From: Mesorhizobium sp. M1C.F.Ca.ET.210.01.1.1 | GTDB lineage: Bacteria; Pseudomonadota; Alphaproteobacteria; Rhizobiales; Rhizobiaceae | Assembly: GCF_004791585.1 (NCBI RefSeq) | Contig: NZ_SRUU01000009.1 | Coordinates: 124,001-188,000 of the forward strand | Reading direction: 5' to 3' | Length of the DNA stretch: 64,000 bases | Part shown: positions 38,848-47,700 of the stretch, one piece after another | Layout: every line of letters starts with the position of its first letter | Position numbering within the stretch: position 1 is the first letter of the stretch | Notes under the pieces: model-generated | Databases searched by the model: none | What the model was told of the DNA's origin: nothing | The model's input: only the letters and a program-made list of their open reading frames with translations | Translations under genes and position numbers: made by a program

Positions 38848-39189
38848 GGACTACCCTTGTTGGATGGATTCCGGCGCCGTGAAAATATGAGCAATCGGCG
38901 GAATCGGTTCTGGATCGTTAAGACCTAAATAGGATGCCGGCTCACCCTAGCGCAAGGCCGCCCCTCCTAGCCATCTGGTTAAGTCGAATCAAGCGCCCCG
39001 GCCGAAGGAAATACCCATGGTTGCGCGCCGGATTACCCCTGCCCGAAGTGCTCAAGCGCTGACCGGCCGCGACGGTAGCAATTTCTTAACCGCATGGCTT
39101 AACGACAAGCCCTAAAATCCCTGTCGGAGGGCGGTCCTTCCGCTACACTCCCGCGTTGAACCGGCGTCGTTTTTCAACGGGGGAATGTC
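38848..39189. other. Divergent intergenic region between clpP and a secreted protein gene
   Basis: About 340 bp without a gene. Besides the clpP promoter candidate it holds the direct pair TTAACCGC and CTTAACG at 39087-39103, which resembles a CtrA half-site pair but with the wrong spacing. No small gene is seen. Confidence 0.5.
38928..38956 (-). promoter_or_regulatory. Candidate RpoH (sigma-32) promoter of clpP
   Basis: On the minus strand CTTGCG is followed after 17 bases by CCTATT, close to the rhizobial RpoH pattern of a CTTGAA -35 and a CC-rich, A/T-ending -10. It lies 80 bp before the clpP start. ClpP is a normal heat-shock target, which supports the reading. Confidence 0.5.
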
Positions 39190-39813
39190 ATGCTTCGCCA
39201 GAGCTCCTTTCGCCAAGGTTCCCTTCGCAACAGTTCCATATCCCTGGCCGCGGCCAGCCTCGCAACGCTTGCCGGCGTGTCGCAAACCGCGGCCGGCGGC
39301 CGTGCCCTCGAATGTTACGAGCCGGTGCATCGGCCTGCCCTTTACGACACCGTCTACGAGGACGTGATGGTGAGCCCCGGCGGCCAGTTTGTCGACTATG
39401 ACCCGCCGATCTACGGCACGAGCGAAGGGCTGGAGCAGATCGCCCCGCCTCGCGTCACCTATGAGGCCGTGCCAGCCGTCACACGCACCGTCTACCACAC
39501 GGTCAAGGTGGACAATGGCGGCTATGCCTGGGAATGGCGCGTCATCCACGGCCGCAAGGTGCTGTGCAAGGTGTGGCGCAAGGCGCGCTACGCCCGGGTC
39601 GCCGAAACCGTCATCGTCGAGCCGGAGCGCGTCCGGCGCGTCGTCCTCCCGGCCGAGTATGAGAGCGTTGCCCGCCAAGTGCTGGTGCGGCCAGGAGAGC
39701 GGCGCATCACCGATATCCCGCCTTCCTACAGGACAGTGGCGCGCCGCGTGGTGGTGCGGGAAGGCTCGACCAGTTGGCGGCGGGTGCATATTCCGCGGCA
39801 TTGCCAGGACTAG
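39190..39813 (+). CDS. Secreted protein with internal repeats, function unknown
   Basis: A 207-residue protein with a signal peptide (about residues 1-36, ending near TAAGG). The mature part has repeats built on P-x-x-Y-x-x-V-x-R-x-V-x-V: VPAVTRTVYHTVKV, LPAEYESVARQVLVRPG and IPPSYRTVARRVVVREG. Similar repeats occur in uncharacterised periplasmic proteins of rhizobia. GGGGGAA precedes the ATG. Two cysteines near the ends could form a disulfide. No function can be named. Confidence 0.75.
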   Translation: MLRQSSFRQGSLRNSSISLAAASLATLAGVSQTAAGGRALECYEPVHRPALYDTVYEDVMVSPGGQFVDYDPPIYGTSEGLEQIAPPRVTYEAVPAVTRTVYHTVKVDNGGYAWEWRVIHGRKVLCKVWRKARYARVAETVIVEPERVRRVVLPAEYESVARQVLVRPGERRITDIPPSYRTVARRVVVREGSTSWRRVHIPRHCQD

Positions 39814-39880
39814 GAGCAAACTTAGTGAAGTCTGGTCCGACCGGGCTGTTGCTGTCGCGCCCGGTCAGCACCGGGCAGGC

Positions 39881-40084
39881 TCAGGCCAGATCGACGTCGA
39901 GGATCGCCATCGAGAAATTGTAGTCGCCGTCGTCCTCGTCCTTGAAGACGATGCCGAGGAATTCATCGCCGACATAGACCTCGGCCGAGTCTTCCTTGCG
40001 CGGGCGCGCCTTCACCTGCAGCTTGGGATTCTGGAAGACGCGCTTGAAATAGGCGTCCAGTTTTCTGATCTCGTCCGGCTTCAA
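39881..40084 (-). CDS. DUF3126 family protein
   Basis: A 67-residue cytoplasmic protein beginning KPDEIRKLDAYFKRVF and ending in an acidic strand DEDDGDYNFSMAILDVDL. It matches the small DUF3126 family of alphaproteobacteria. The start is TTG at 40084, preceded by GGAG at 9 bases; the longer open frame to 40189 lacks family sequence. It lies 150 bp downstream of cysE on the same strand. Function unknown. Confidence 0.85.
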   Translation of the reverse strand: MKPDEIRKLDAYFKRVFQNPKLQVKARPRKEDSAEVYVGDEFLGIVFKDEDDGDYNFSMAILDVDLA

Positions 40085-40234
40085 AAGTCTTCTCCGAAAT
40101 GTCGGTCTGCTCGTTGGAACGCGCTTCTGACACGCCGACAATGGCGATGTAAAGGCAAGCCGGCAAGGATAACACGGGACGACCCGCACCTGAAATGACG
40201 GCCGCGATCCGGCCGCCGTCGATGACGGCCGGAT

Positions 40235-41083
40235 TCAGATGTCGAAGCTGACGACGTGGTCCATCGTCTGCGAGGGCAGGAGCTGGTCCATCTGCCGCGA
40301 GGGCTGGTCGCAGCCGGTCTCGCCGACAACGCGCGCCGGCACGCCGGCGACCGTCTTGTTGTGCGGCACGGGCGACAGCACCACCGAACCGGCCGCGATC
40401 TTCGAGCAGTGGCCGACCTCGATATTGCCGAGGATCTTGGCGCCGGCGCCGATCAGCACGCCGCGGCGGATCTTCGGATGGCGGTCGCCGCTGGCCTTGC
40501 CGGTACCACCGAGCGTCACCCCATGCAGGATCGAGACATCGTCCTCGATGACGGCTGTCTGGCCGACGACCAGGCCGGTGGCATGGTCGAGGAAGATGCC
40601 CTTGCCGATGCGGGCTGCCGGATTGATGTCGGTCTGGAACACCGAGGACGAGCGGCTCTGTAGGTAGAGCGCGAAGTCCCTGCGGCCCTGGTTCCACAGC
40701 CAGTGCGCCAGCCGGTGCGTCTGGATGGCATGAAAACCCTTGAAGTAGAGCACCGGCATGATGAAGCGGTCGCAAGCCGGGTCACGATCATAGTAGGCCT
40801 GGATGTCGACGCGCACTGTGGCGCTCCACTCCGGATCGTCGGCAAGCATCGCCTTGAAGGTCTGCCGGATCAGGTCCGAGCCGATGTCCTGATGGTCGAG
40901 GCGCTCGGCCAGCCGGTGGATCACCGCTTCTTCCAGGCTCTCCTGGTTGAGGATGGTCGCATAGAGAAAAGCAGCCAGCAGCGGATCGCGGTTCACCGCT
41001 TCCATCGCCTCGTCGCGGATCGAACGCCAGATCGGGTCGACCGGCTGCACCATGCTCGGGCGGGCTATCGTTACGCTGTTCAT
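40235..41083 (-). CDS. cysE: Serine O-acetyltransferase
   Basis: A 282-residue enzyme that makes O-acetylserine from serine and acetyl-CoA, the first step to cysteine. The N-terminal helical SATase domain (about 15-130) includes YYDRDPACDRF; the left-handed beta-helix hexapeptide domain has DINPAARIGKGIFLDHATG, HGVTLGGTGK and AKILGNIEVG. A C-terminal tail ends in Ile, the usual anchor for the cysteine synthase complex. Full length. Confidence 0.95.
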   Translation of the reverse strand: MNSVTIARPSMVQPVDPIWRSIRDEAMEAVNRDPLLAAFLYATILNQESLEEAVIHRLAERLDHQDIGSDLIRQTFKAMLADDPEWSATVRVDIQAYYDRDPACDRFIMPVLYFKGFHAIQTHRLAHWLWNQGRRDFALYLQSRSSSVFQTDINPAARIGKGIFLDHATGLVVGQTAVIEDDVSILHGVTLGGTGKASGDRHPKIRRGVLIGAGAKILGNIEVGHCSKIAAGSVVLSPVPHNKTVAGVPARVVGETGCDQPSRQMDQLLPSQTMDHVVSFDI

Positions 41084-41203
41084 CGACGGTCTCCGGCCTG
41101 CTCATTCTCCGGCGGCACATATAGGCCAGATCATAGCACGGTTGAACTCAATTTTCCTTAGTGCTTTGTCAAATGGACTTGGTTCACGGAAATTCAAGCG
41201 GCC

Positions 41204-41812
41204 ATGGAAAACGAACCCTTGATCGACGAAACCCTGAAACGCGAGCTTCGCGCGCTCTATCAGGCTGAGGATCGGCACTACCATAGCCTGGTCCATATCG
41301 AGGCCATGCTGGCGTTAGCCACGGAATACCGGCGCCTGCTCCATGACCCGGATGCCGTCGAGGCGGCGATCTGGTTCCACGACGCGATCTATGACAGCCG
41401 CGCCAAGGACAACGAGGCGAAAAGCGCTGATCTGGCGGAGAAGAAGCTTGCCGGGCGCGCCAATCCCGGTCGCCTCGCGCGCATCGTGGCGATGATCAAT
41501 GCCACGGCCACCCACCAATTGCCGCCGCTCAACGATGAGAGAGCGACGAGCGACGCGGCGCTCTTCCTCGACATGGACCTGGCCATCCTCGGCGCCGAGC
41601 CGGATGCCTCCGATGCCTATGAGACGGCGGTCCGGCGCGAGTATGGCTGGCTCGAGGAGCCGATGTGGCGCGCCGGCCGCGCGGCGGTCCTGAAGAGCTT
41701 TCTCACTCGCCCGCACATCTTCCACACCGCCGAATTCCGGCAACGTTTCGAGCCTCGGGCGAGGCAGAACCTGGAACGGTCGCTCATGGCTCTCAAAGCA
41801 GATAAGCCCTAG
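41204..41812 (+). CDS. HD-domain phosphohydrolase-like protein
   Basis: A 202-residue HD superfamily protein. The pattern R24-H25-Y26-H27-x3-H31 and WFHDAIYD (His59-Asp60) are the metal site of the predicted metal-dependent HD group. Substrate unknown, probably a nucleotide. It is divergent from cysE and its stop overlaps the end of the convergent GNAT gene by 4 bp. Confidence 0.82.
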   Translation: MENEPLIDETLKRELRALYQAEDRHYHSLVHIEAMLALATEYRRLLHDPDAVEAAIWFHDAIYDSRAKDNEAKSADLAEKKLAGRANPGRLARIVAMINATATHQLPPLNDERATSDAALFLDMDLAILGAEPDASDAYETAVRREYGWLEEPMWRAGRAAVLKSFLTRPHIFHTAEFRQRFEPRARQNLERSLMALKADKP

Positions 41813-42309
41813 TCCGGAAAGGTCTCGATCCGTCGCGCATAAGCCTTGAATCCGGCACGCCCATAGACCGACTGGGCGGCCGGATGATCGTGGGTATCAG
41901 TGTGAAGCCAGAGCCTTTCGGGCTGATGCGACCATGCCGCGCGCAGCGCCCGGTCGAGCAGGAACGGCCCCAACCGCCGCTCTTGAAATGTGGGAACAAG
42001 CCCGAAATGAACGAGTTCGACGGCTGGCTGGCCGACGCCGTTGAACTCGCAGAAACCGGCGGCTTGGCCATCGACACGCAGCACATGGATATGTGTCGAG
42101 GCGCTGGCGAGCAGCATTTCGAGCTCCGCCTCGGGCATTCGCAAGCGCTGGTCCCACTGCACCGGCCCGCCGACGGCGCGATAGAGGCGGACATAGCTAG
42201 GAGGGTCCAGCAGCTCACGCGTCACGACGGCACCGGGCATCGGCGCCGCAAGCCGCTCGCCGGACGGCGGCGCGGTCATCTCCATGTAGGTGACGAGAAG
42301 GTCGACCAT
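41809..42309 (-). CDS. GNAT family N-acetyltransferase
   Basis: A 166-residue acetyltransferase. The core has VDGQAAGFCEF, then VELVHFGLVPTFQERRLGPFLL, where the acetyl-CoA loop is a variant (Q-E-R-R-L-G), then LWLHTDTHDHPAAQSVYGRAGF. Acceptor unknown. Downstream end overlaps the convergent HD gene. Confidence 0.85.
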   Translation of the reverse strand: MVDLLVTYMEMTAPPSGERLAAPMPGAVVTRELLDPPSYVRLYRAVGGPVQWDQRLRMPEAELEMLLASASTHIHVLRVDGQAAGFCEFNGVGQPAVELVHFGLVPTFQERRLGPFLLDRALRAAWSHQPERLWLHTDTHDHPAAQSVYGRAGFKAYARRIETFPD

Positions 42310-42339
42310 GGTCAGCTCAAGAACGGCGGTCGGGTGCCC

Positions 42340-43107
42340 TCAAAGCGGATTTTCGGCGTAGAACGCCAGCACGCGCTGCTTGAAGCTCTTGTCGCCGACG
42401 GCGAGCATGTGGTCGCGGCCCTCGATGTGAAGAGCTTTTGCGTTGGGCATCAGCGCGGCCAGTTCGTCGGGCGAGCCGGCGATGTCGTCCCTGGTCCCGA
42501 CGGCGATCAAGGTCGGCTGGGCAATGCGCGCGACATCGTCCTCGCTCATCGACGCGCGCGAGCCGACGATGCAGACGGCAAGCGCCCGGCGGTCGCTGCG
42601 GGTCTGGTCGGCGAAGGCGCGAAACGAGCGGCCGCGCCCATGGCTGATCGTACCCGGATCCTCGGCCAGAAGCGCGTCTGCGATCGGATCCCAATCACCG
42701 ACGCCGTCGACAAGGCCGATGCCGAGGCCGCCGAACACCAGCGTCGCCACCTTGTCCGGATTGGATAGCGCCATGAATGCCGACACCCGCGCGCCCATCG
42801 AATAGCCCATGACATGGGCGCGTTCGATGCCGAGGTGGTCGAGCAGCGCGGCCGCATCCGAGGCCATCTTGGCCGGCGTGTAGTCGGCCTCGTCGTAGCT
42901 CTTCGATGAAGAGCCGTGGCCACGATTGTCGAAGGCGATGGCGCGGTATCCGGCATCGTTCAGCGTCTTGAACCAGCCGGGCGAGACCCAATTGACGTAA
43001 TGGCTTGAGGCAAAGCCGTGGATCATCAGCACCGGATCGCCCTGCCCGGACGCCGGCTGGCGGTCGAGGTAAGCGAGTTCGAAGCCGTCATGGGAAAAAT
43101 ATTGCAT
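42340..43107 (-). CDS. Alpha/beta hydrolase
   Basis: A 255-residue hydrolase beginning MQYFSHDGFELAYLD. HGFASSH is the oxyanion region, GYSMGARVSA carries the nucleophile Ser, and EGRDHM carries the late His. It lies 14 bp after the DUF192 gene and 30 bp before the GNAT gene on the same strand, so these three may be co-transcribed. Substrate unknown. The open frame continues upstream only as a shadow of DUF192. Confidence 0.88.
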   Translation of the reverse strand: MQYFSHDGFELAYLDRQPASGQGDPVLMIHGFASSHYVNWVSPGWFKTLNDAGYRAIAFDNRGHGSSSKSYDEADYTPAKMASDAAALLDHLGIERAHVMGYSMGARVSAFMALSNPDKVATLVFGGLGIGLVDGVGDWDPIADALLAEDPGTISHGRGRSFRAFADQTRSDRRALAVCIVGSRASMSEDDVARIAQPTLIAVGTRDDIAGSPDELAALMPNAKALHIEGRDHMLAVGDKSFKQRVLAFYAENPL

Positions 43108-43121
43108 CGGTGCTGTCGCGG

Positions 43122-43634
43122 TCAGTTGGAGCCGGCGCCCGACGCCCTGGCGATCGCCGGGTGGCGCAAGAGATCGCCATCCTTGAGACCGTCCTTCGCG
43201 GCGGTTCCCGCCTTCAGCTCGAGCACGAAACGGACCGGCTGCCCCGGCGAGACGATCGCCTCCGATTCCGGTTCGCCGCGCTTGATGGCCTTGATCCTGC
43301 CGTCCTGGCCGACAAAGACCAGGTCGAGCGGCATCGGCGTGTTCTTCATCCAGAAATTCACCTCGCCGGGCCTCTCGAACACGAACAGCATGCCGTGATC
43401 GTCCGCCATGTCCTTGCGGAACATCAGCCCGGCCTCGCGCTCGTCCGAAGTGTCGGCGATCTCGATGGAGAAGGAATGCTTGCCGGAACTGGTCACCGCG
43501 ACAAGCGGCGTCGGATCGACCGGCAGCATCATGGCCTGGCCATCCGCCGAACTCGGTTTCAAGGCACCGAAATAGGCGGCCAAAACGATGGCGGCGCACA
43601 GCGCGCCTGCAGTCAGCCAGTTGCGGTCAGTCAT
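43122..43634 (-). CDS. DUF192 family secreted protein
   Basis: A 170-residue protein with an N-terminal signal or anchor (about 7-24). The DUF192 core shows SIEIADTSDEREAGLMFR, MLFVFERPGEVNFWMKNT and PLDLVFVGQDGRI. The family is a small beta fold of unknown function found next to varied genes. It is first in a possible operon with the hydrolase. Confidence 0.87.
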   Translation of the reverse strand: MTDRNWLTAGALCAAIVLAAYFGALKPSSADGQAMMLPVDPTPLVAVTSSGKHSFSIEIADTSDEREAGLMFRKDMADDHGMLFVFERPGEVNFWMKNTPMPLDLVFVGQDGRIKAIKRGEPESEAIVSPGQPVRFVLELKAGTAAKDGLKDGDLLRHPAIARASGAGSN

Positions 43635-43958
43635 GTGATACCTCGTCCTGCGCTCGTCCTAGACCATGATCCAGGCGAGTGGAACCGGTTTCGAACAGGA
43701 TCGACCTCATCGCGACTGGCCATCCAGATCGTTTTCGACGCAACGCGCTTCGATGCGTGTTGAGATTCACGTCAGGCCGCGCCGAAAATGACGGGTTCCG
43801 AGCACCAGAGCGGAGCGTACTTAAGGTCCGTGAGCACCGGCCTACGCCGGCCGTAGCCTTAAACTGCCACTCCGCTCATGAGTGCTTCGGTCGGCGAAGG
43901 CCGGAAGCACAGGAACCCGGCATTTGCAGGCCGGCATCAGCTGAATATCAACGCACGT
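43635..43958. other. Intergenic region with repeat-derived palindromes
   Basis: No gene is seen in 324 bp. It begins with a decayed RIME-like piece (ACCATGATCCAGGCGAGTGG at 43662-43681 and ACCGGTTTC after it) and contains the nested inverted repeat described at 43793-43918. Confidence 0.5.
43793..43918. repeat. Long nested inverted repeat
   Basis: Arms pair in order from outside in: GGGTTCC (43793) with GGAACCC (43912), GAGCGGAG (43808) with CTCCGCTC (43870), TTAAGG (43821) with CCTTAA (43857) and CCGGC (43837) with GCCGG (43846). Together they form one long imperfect hairpin downstream of the cold-shock gene. It may be a dispersed repeat or a processing signal. Confidence 0.5.
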
Positions 43959-44552
43959 TTAGTGCGAGATCGGCAAGGTGCCCACATCGGGGTGGATTTC
44001 GGCAGCCATAAGGCCCTTGTCGCCGCGCCCGAAGCGAACCAGCACGACCTGGCCCGGCCTGAGCTCGGTGATGCCGTAGCGGCGCAGCGTCTCCATATGG
44101 ACGAAGATGTCCTCGGTGCCCTCGCCCCGGGACAGGAAGCCGAAGCCCTTGGTGCGGTTGAACCACTTCACCAGCGCCCGCTCGAGCCCGCTCTCCGCCG
44201 TCACCGTGACATGCGTGCGCTGCTCCTGCTCCGCCGGATGCACCGCGGTCGAGGCATCCATCGAAAGAACGCGGAAAGCCTGCAGGCCGCGCTCGCCCTG
44301 CTTGACGAGGCAAACGACGCGCGCGCCTTCCAGCGCGGTCTGGAAGCCGTCCCTTCGAAGACATGTCACATGGAGGAGAACATCGCCCGAGACGCCGTCG
44401 TCCGGAAGAATGAAGCCGTAGCCCTTGGCCACGTCGAACCATTTGATAGCGCCGGCGATTTCGACAAGCTCTGCGGCATCGCCGCCACTGTCTCGCGTCA
44501 AGGCGTCGTCAAGGCTTCCGTCCCGCCCCATGAAAGAGGCCTTTTCCCCCAT
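43959..44552 (-). CDS. Cold-shock protein with two CSD domains
   Basis: A 197-residue protein with two cold-shock domains. The first has [17 protein letters not shown] (about 34-50) and DVLLHVTCL; the second has [18 protein letters not shown] and DIFVHMETL (about 125-150). RNP1-like aromatic residues are kept in both, so both should bind single-stranded nucleic acid. Two-domain CSD proteins are typical of Rhizobiales. AAGGGGG lies 9 bases before the ATG at 44552, which decides the start. Confidence 0.9.
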   Translation of the reverse strand: MGEKASFMGRDGSLDDALTRDSGGDAAELVEIAGAIKWFDVAKGYGFILPDDGVSGDVLLHVTCLRRDGFQTALEGARVVCLVKQGERGLQAFRVLSMDASTAVHPAEQEQRTHVTVTAESGLERALVKWFNRTKGFGFLSRGEGTEDIFVHMETLRRYGITELRPGQVVLVRFGRGDKGLMAAEIHPDVGTLPISH

Positions 44553-44811
44553 AAGAATGCCCCCTTTTCTAACTGCAACTGTCACTGATTCTTACCATCA
44601 GATTAACACTGCGGCTTCCGGGGTGTGCAAGACCTGACGTGCCTTTTTTCACCGTTGAGCACTGGAAAGCCTTAATTGTTGTTTGCCGGCGCCGTTTGAC
44701 GCGCAACGGCGTGGCCTGAAATCGGCCGCGCCGCCCGTTTTTTGTCGGACGATTGCCCTTTGGCGGAGCGGCTCCTATGGTGCGCCGCAACGCAACTCCG
44801 AGGAGCCCGAT

Positions 44812-45252
44812 ATGCGCTATCTCCACACCATGGTCCGCATTGCCGACATCGATCAATCGCTCGATTTCTACTGCAACAAGCTCGGCCTCAAGGAAGTACG
44901 CCGTTACGAGAACGAGCAGGGACGCTACACGCTGATCTTCCTCGCTGCCTCCGAAGACGAGCAAAGCGGCATTGCCGAAAAGGCCCCGCTGGTCGAGCTG
45001 ACCTACAATTGGGATCCGGAAGAATACAAGGGCGGCCGCAATTTCGGCCACCTGGCCTATCAGGTCGACGACATCTACGCCACGTGCCAGAAGCTGATGG
45101 ACAATGGCGTGACCATCAACCGGCCGCCGCGCGACGGCAACATGGCCTTCATTCGCTCGCCGGACGGCATCTCGATCGAGCTCTTGCAGAAAGGCCCTGC
45201 CAAGGCCAAGGCCGAACCCTGGGCCTCGATGCCGAACACCGGAAGCTGGTAG
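44812..45252 (+). CDS. gloA: Lactoylglutathione lyase (glyoxalase I)
   Basis: A 146-residue metalloenzyme that converts the methylglyoxal-glutathione adduct to S-lactoylglutathione. [20 protein letters not shown] has metal ligand His5, VELTYNWD the first Glu, [10 protein letters not shown] the second His and GISIELLQ the last Glu. GAGGAG precedes the ATG. A terminator follows at 45323. Confidence 0.95.
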   Translation: MRYLHTMVRIADIDQSLDFYCNKLGLKEVRRYENEQGRYTLIFLAASEDEQSGIAEKAPLVELTYNWDPEEYKGGRNFGHLAYQVDDIYATCQKLMDNGVTINRPPRDGNMAFIRSPDGISIELLQKGPAKAKAEPWASMPNTGSW

Positions 45253-45322
45253 CCCATCGGCCGAAATCTGACCGGCAGTTCTATGGCATTTGGCAGGGGG
45301 CTGCCTATCTAACCGGTTATGG

Positions 45323-45350
45323 CGCCAGCCTCGTCAGGCTGGCGTTTTCT
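45323..45350 (+). terminator. Rho-independent terminator of gloA
   Basis: CGCCAGCCT-CGTC-AGGCTGGCG is a perfect 9-bp stem followed directly by TTTTCT, 70 bp after the gloA stop. Confidence 0.9.
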
Positions 45351-45370
45351 CGATCCGCCAGGAGAATTCC

Positions 45371-45658
45371 ATGCCGACCAGCCGCGCCGACGTCGCCACC
45401 GAACACGCCAGCCGCTATCTGCAGCAGCTCTGCAAGCATTGGGCGCACAAGTTCCCGGTCGAGTTCGATCCGCATCACGGCGCCATCCAGCTTTCGCTCG
45501 GCCGCACCGTGATGGAAGCCGACGACAAGGCGCTTCATATTGCGGTGGCCGCTGACGACGCCGCCTCGCTCGAGCGCCTGGAAAGCGTGGTCGCCGACCA
45601 CATCAAGCGCTTCGCCTTCCGCGAGGAGCTGAGCTTCGACTGGCAGCAGGCCGCCTGA
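45371..45658 (+). CDS. DUF2218 family protein
   Basis: A 95-residue protein with HASRYLQQLCKHWAHKFPVEF near the start and ADHIKRFAFRE near the end, the DUF2218 pattern (conserved His and Trp around a Cys). AGGAG lies 6 bases before the ATG. It starts 20 bp after the gloA terminator, so it needs its own promoter or read-through. Function unknown; related proteins occur with siderophore and metal genes. Confidence 0.85.
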   Translation: MPTSRADVATEHASRYLQQLCKHWAHKFPVEFDPHHGAIQLSLGRTVMEADDKALHIAVAADDAASLERLESVVADHIKRFAFREELSFDWQQAA

Positions 45659-45670
45659 GAGGATCGGGTT

Positions 45671-46228
45671 TCAGCCGCCTGCCTTGCCGGCCATTTCGAG
45701 CAGGGCAAGCACGCTCCGCCAGTTGCGCGCCGTGCCCGGCACCTTGAGCGTTCGGGGAATGAGGTTGGCGAACACCGACTTTCCGAGTCCGCCCGGCGCA
45801 TGCAGGTAGAGCACGTCGCCCTTGATCTCGAACCGCTCCGGCCCAGTGCATTTCTCGGCCAGCCGCGCGGTCTCTTCCGCGGTCGGCTGGCGCTCCAGCG
45901 CATAGGCGTGCAGCTTGGTCGGCTCGCCGGCAACCTCCGGATAGGGATTGTCCGCAACCAGGCACTCGAACCAGCCGGCATCGCGCACCATGATGCGCGA
46001 ATGGAACCCCCATTTCCTCTCGAAGGCCGCTTCGATCTCACTTTTCAGTGACCCCGCATCGCCCTTTTTCGCGCGGAACACGACGTTGCCGCTCTGCACA
46101 TAGGTCGCGACGTCGGTGAACCCCAAATCCTCGAAGAACGACCTCAGCTCCGCCATCTTGACGATGCGGTTGCCGCCAACATTGATGCCGGAAAACAGCG
46201 CGACGAAGACCCTGTCCTTCCTGCTCAT
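45671..46228 (-). CDS. DUF1697 family protein
   Basis: A 185-residue protein of the DUF1697 family: VALFSGINVGGNRIVKMAELR, DVATYVQSGNVVF and the C-terminal TARNWRSVLALLEMA. The fold suggests nucleotide or nucleic acid binding, but no activity is established. Its ATG overlaps the ilvA stop (4 bp), so the two genes are co-transcribed. Confidence 0.88.
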   Translation of the reverse strand: MSRKDRVFVALFSGINVGGNRIVKMAELRSFFEDLGFTDVATYVQSGNVVFRAKKGDAGSLKSEIEAAFERKWGFHSRIMVRDAGWFECLVADNPYPEVAGEPTKLHAYALERQPTAEETARLAEKCTGPERFEIKGDVLYLHAPGGLGKSVFANLIPRTLKVPGTARNWRSVLALLEMAGKAGG

Positions 46229-47481
46229 ATGATGAACCCCGCCAGCGTCTCGTTGTCGGTGATGTCCTGATACTGCACGCCCTCGGCGTCGAAATTGGCT
46301 TTCAGCAGATCGAAATTGCGCCGATCCTTGGTCTCGATGCCGATCAGCACCGAGCCGAAATTGCGCGCCGACTTCTTGAGATACTCGAAGCGGGTGATGT
46401 CGTCGTCGGGGCCGAGCATTTCGAGGAAATCGCGTAGCGCGCCGGGCCGCTGCGGAAAGCGGATGATGAAATACTTCTTCAGCCCCTCGAAACGCAGCGC
46501 CCGCTCCTTCACGTCGGGCAGGCGCTCGAAATCGAAATTGCCGCCGGAGACGACCGCCACGATGGTCTTGCCCCTGATCTCCTTGCGCGAAAAATCCTTG
46601 AGCGCGTCGATCGCCAGCGCGCCGGCCGGCTCCAGCACCACGCCCTCGACGTTGAGCATCTCGATCATCGTCGCGCAGAGTCGGTTTTCCGGAACGAGGC
46701 GCACGGCGTCGGCGGTGAACTCCTTGAGATGGCGCAGCGGCTCGCGGCCGATCTCGGCCACCGCGGCGCCGTCGACGAAATTGTCGACCTTGGCGAGCTT
46801 GACCCGCTTGCCGCTGGCAAGGCTCTCGCTGAGGCTCGGCGCGCCCGCCGGTTCGCAGAAAACGAAGCGTGGGTCGCGATGCTGGTCGGTGAAATAGTGC
46901 GTCACCCCGGCAGCCAGGCCGCCGCCGCCCACCGGCAGCATGACGATGTCGGGTATGCGCGCGGCGGGCATCTGGGCCGCGATCTCATAGGCCACCGTCG
47001 CCTGGCCCTCGATGATGTCCTTGTGGTCGAATGGCGGCACCATATGCGCGCCAGCGGTCTCGGTGAATTCGAAGGCGGCGCGATAGCAATCGTCGAAGAA
47101 GTCGCCGACCAGCCGGATCTCGACGAAATCGCCGCCGAACAGCCGCGTCTTGTCGATCTTCTGCTGCGGCGTCGTCACCGGCATGAAGACGACGCCCTTT
47201 TTGCCGAAATGCCGGCAGACAAAGGCAAAACCCTGCGCATGATTGCCGGCCGAGGCGCAGACGAACAGCTCCGCATTGTTGCCGGCGGCGAGCGCCTTGC
47301 GGAAGAAATTGAAGGCGCCCCGGATCTTGTAGGAGCGGACCGGCGTCAGATCCTCGCGCTTGAGAAGGATGCGGGCACCGGTCTTCTTCGACAGATAGTC
47401 GTTCTCCTGCAGCGGCGTCTCCGGAAAGATCCCGCGGATCGCCTCGGCGGCGGCGGCAACCCGGGCTGAGAAGCTGTTCAC
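46225..47481 (-). CDS. ilvA: Threonine ammonia-lyase (threonine dehydratase)
   Basis: A 418-residue PLP enzyme that turns threonine into 2-oxobutanoate for isoleucine synthesis. The PLP lysine is Lys52 (RSYKIRGAFN), SAGNHAQG binds substrate and PVGGGGLAAG binds the cofactor phosphate. The C-terminal part (about 330-418, FIIRFPQRPGALRDFLEML) is a single ACT-like regulatory domain, as in shorter IlvA forms. The start is GTG at 47481, preceded by GAGGG; the open extension beyond it is antisense to the lipoprotein gene. Confidence 0.93.
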   Translation of the reverse strand: MNSFSARVAAAAEAIRGIFPETPLQENDYLSKKTGARILLKREDLTPVRSYKIRGAFNFFRKALAAGNNAELFVCASAGNHAQGFAFVCRHFGKKGVVFMPVTTPQQKIDKTRLFGGDFVEIRLVGDFFDDCYRAAFEFTETAGAHMVPPFDHKDIIEGQATVAYEIAAQMPAARIPDIVMLPVGGGGLAAGVTHYFTDQHRDPRFVFCEPAGAPSLSESLASGKRVKLAKVDNFVDGAAVAEIGREPLRHLKEFTADAVRLVPENRLCATMIEMLNVEGVVLEPAGALAIDALKDFSRKEIRGKTIVAVVSGGNFDFERLPDVKERALRFEGLKKYFIIRFPQRPGALRDFLEMLGPDDDITRFEYLKKSARNFGSVLIGIETKDRRNFDLLKANFDAEGVQYQDITDNETLAGFII

Positions 47482-47700
47482 GGCTAGACCCTCATCTTCG
47501 CTCTCGGCGGCACGCGCCGGGCATGACCCTCGACATAAGCCTTCCTGCCGCCGTTTTGGCTTTCGCGCAACAGTGCGTCCGCCGTCGCCCGACGCCGAAC
47601 GAATTTCCGCTGGACACGACTTACTTTGGCCGCACTTGGCCTGTCCGGGAGGTTTCGCGGAGTTGGATGGCCAATTGTGGCCGCAGTGGATTTGTTCGAC

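Noticed and set aside
39087..39103. CtrA binding site from TTAA-N9-TTAAC
   Set aside because: The spacing is 9 and not 7 bases, so it does not meet the consensus.
43108..43599. N-terminal extension of the hydrolase frame across the DUF192 gene
   Set aside because: Out-of-frame shadow of DUF192 on the same strand; the hydrolase begins at 43107.
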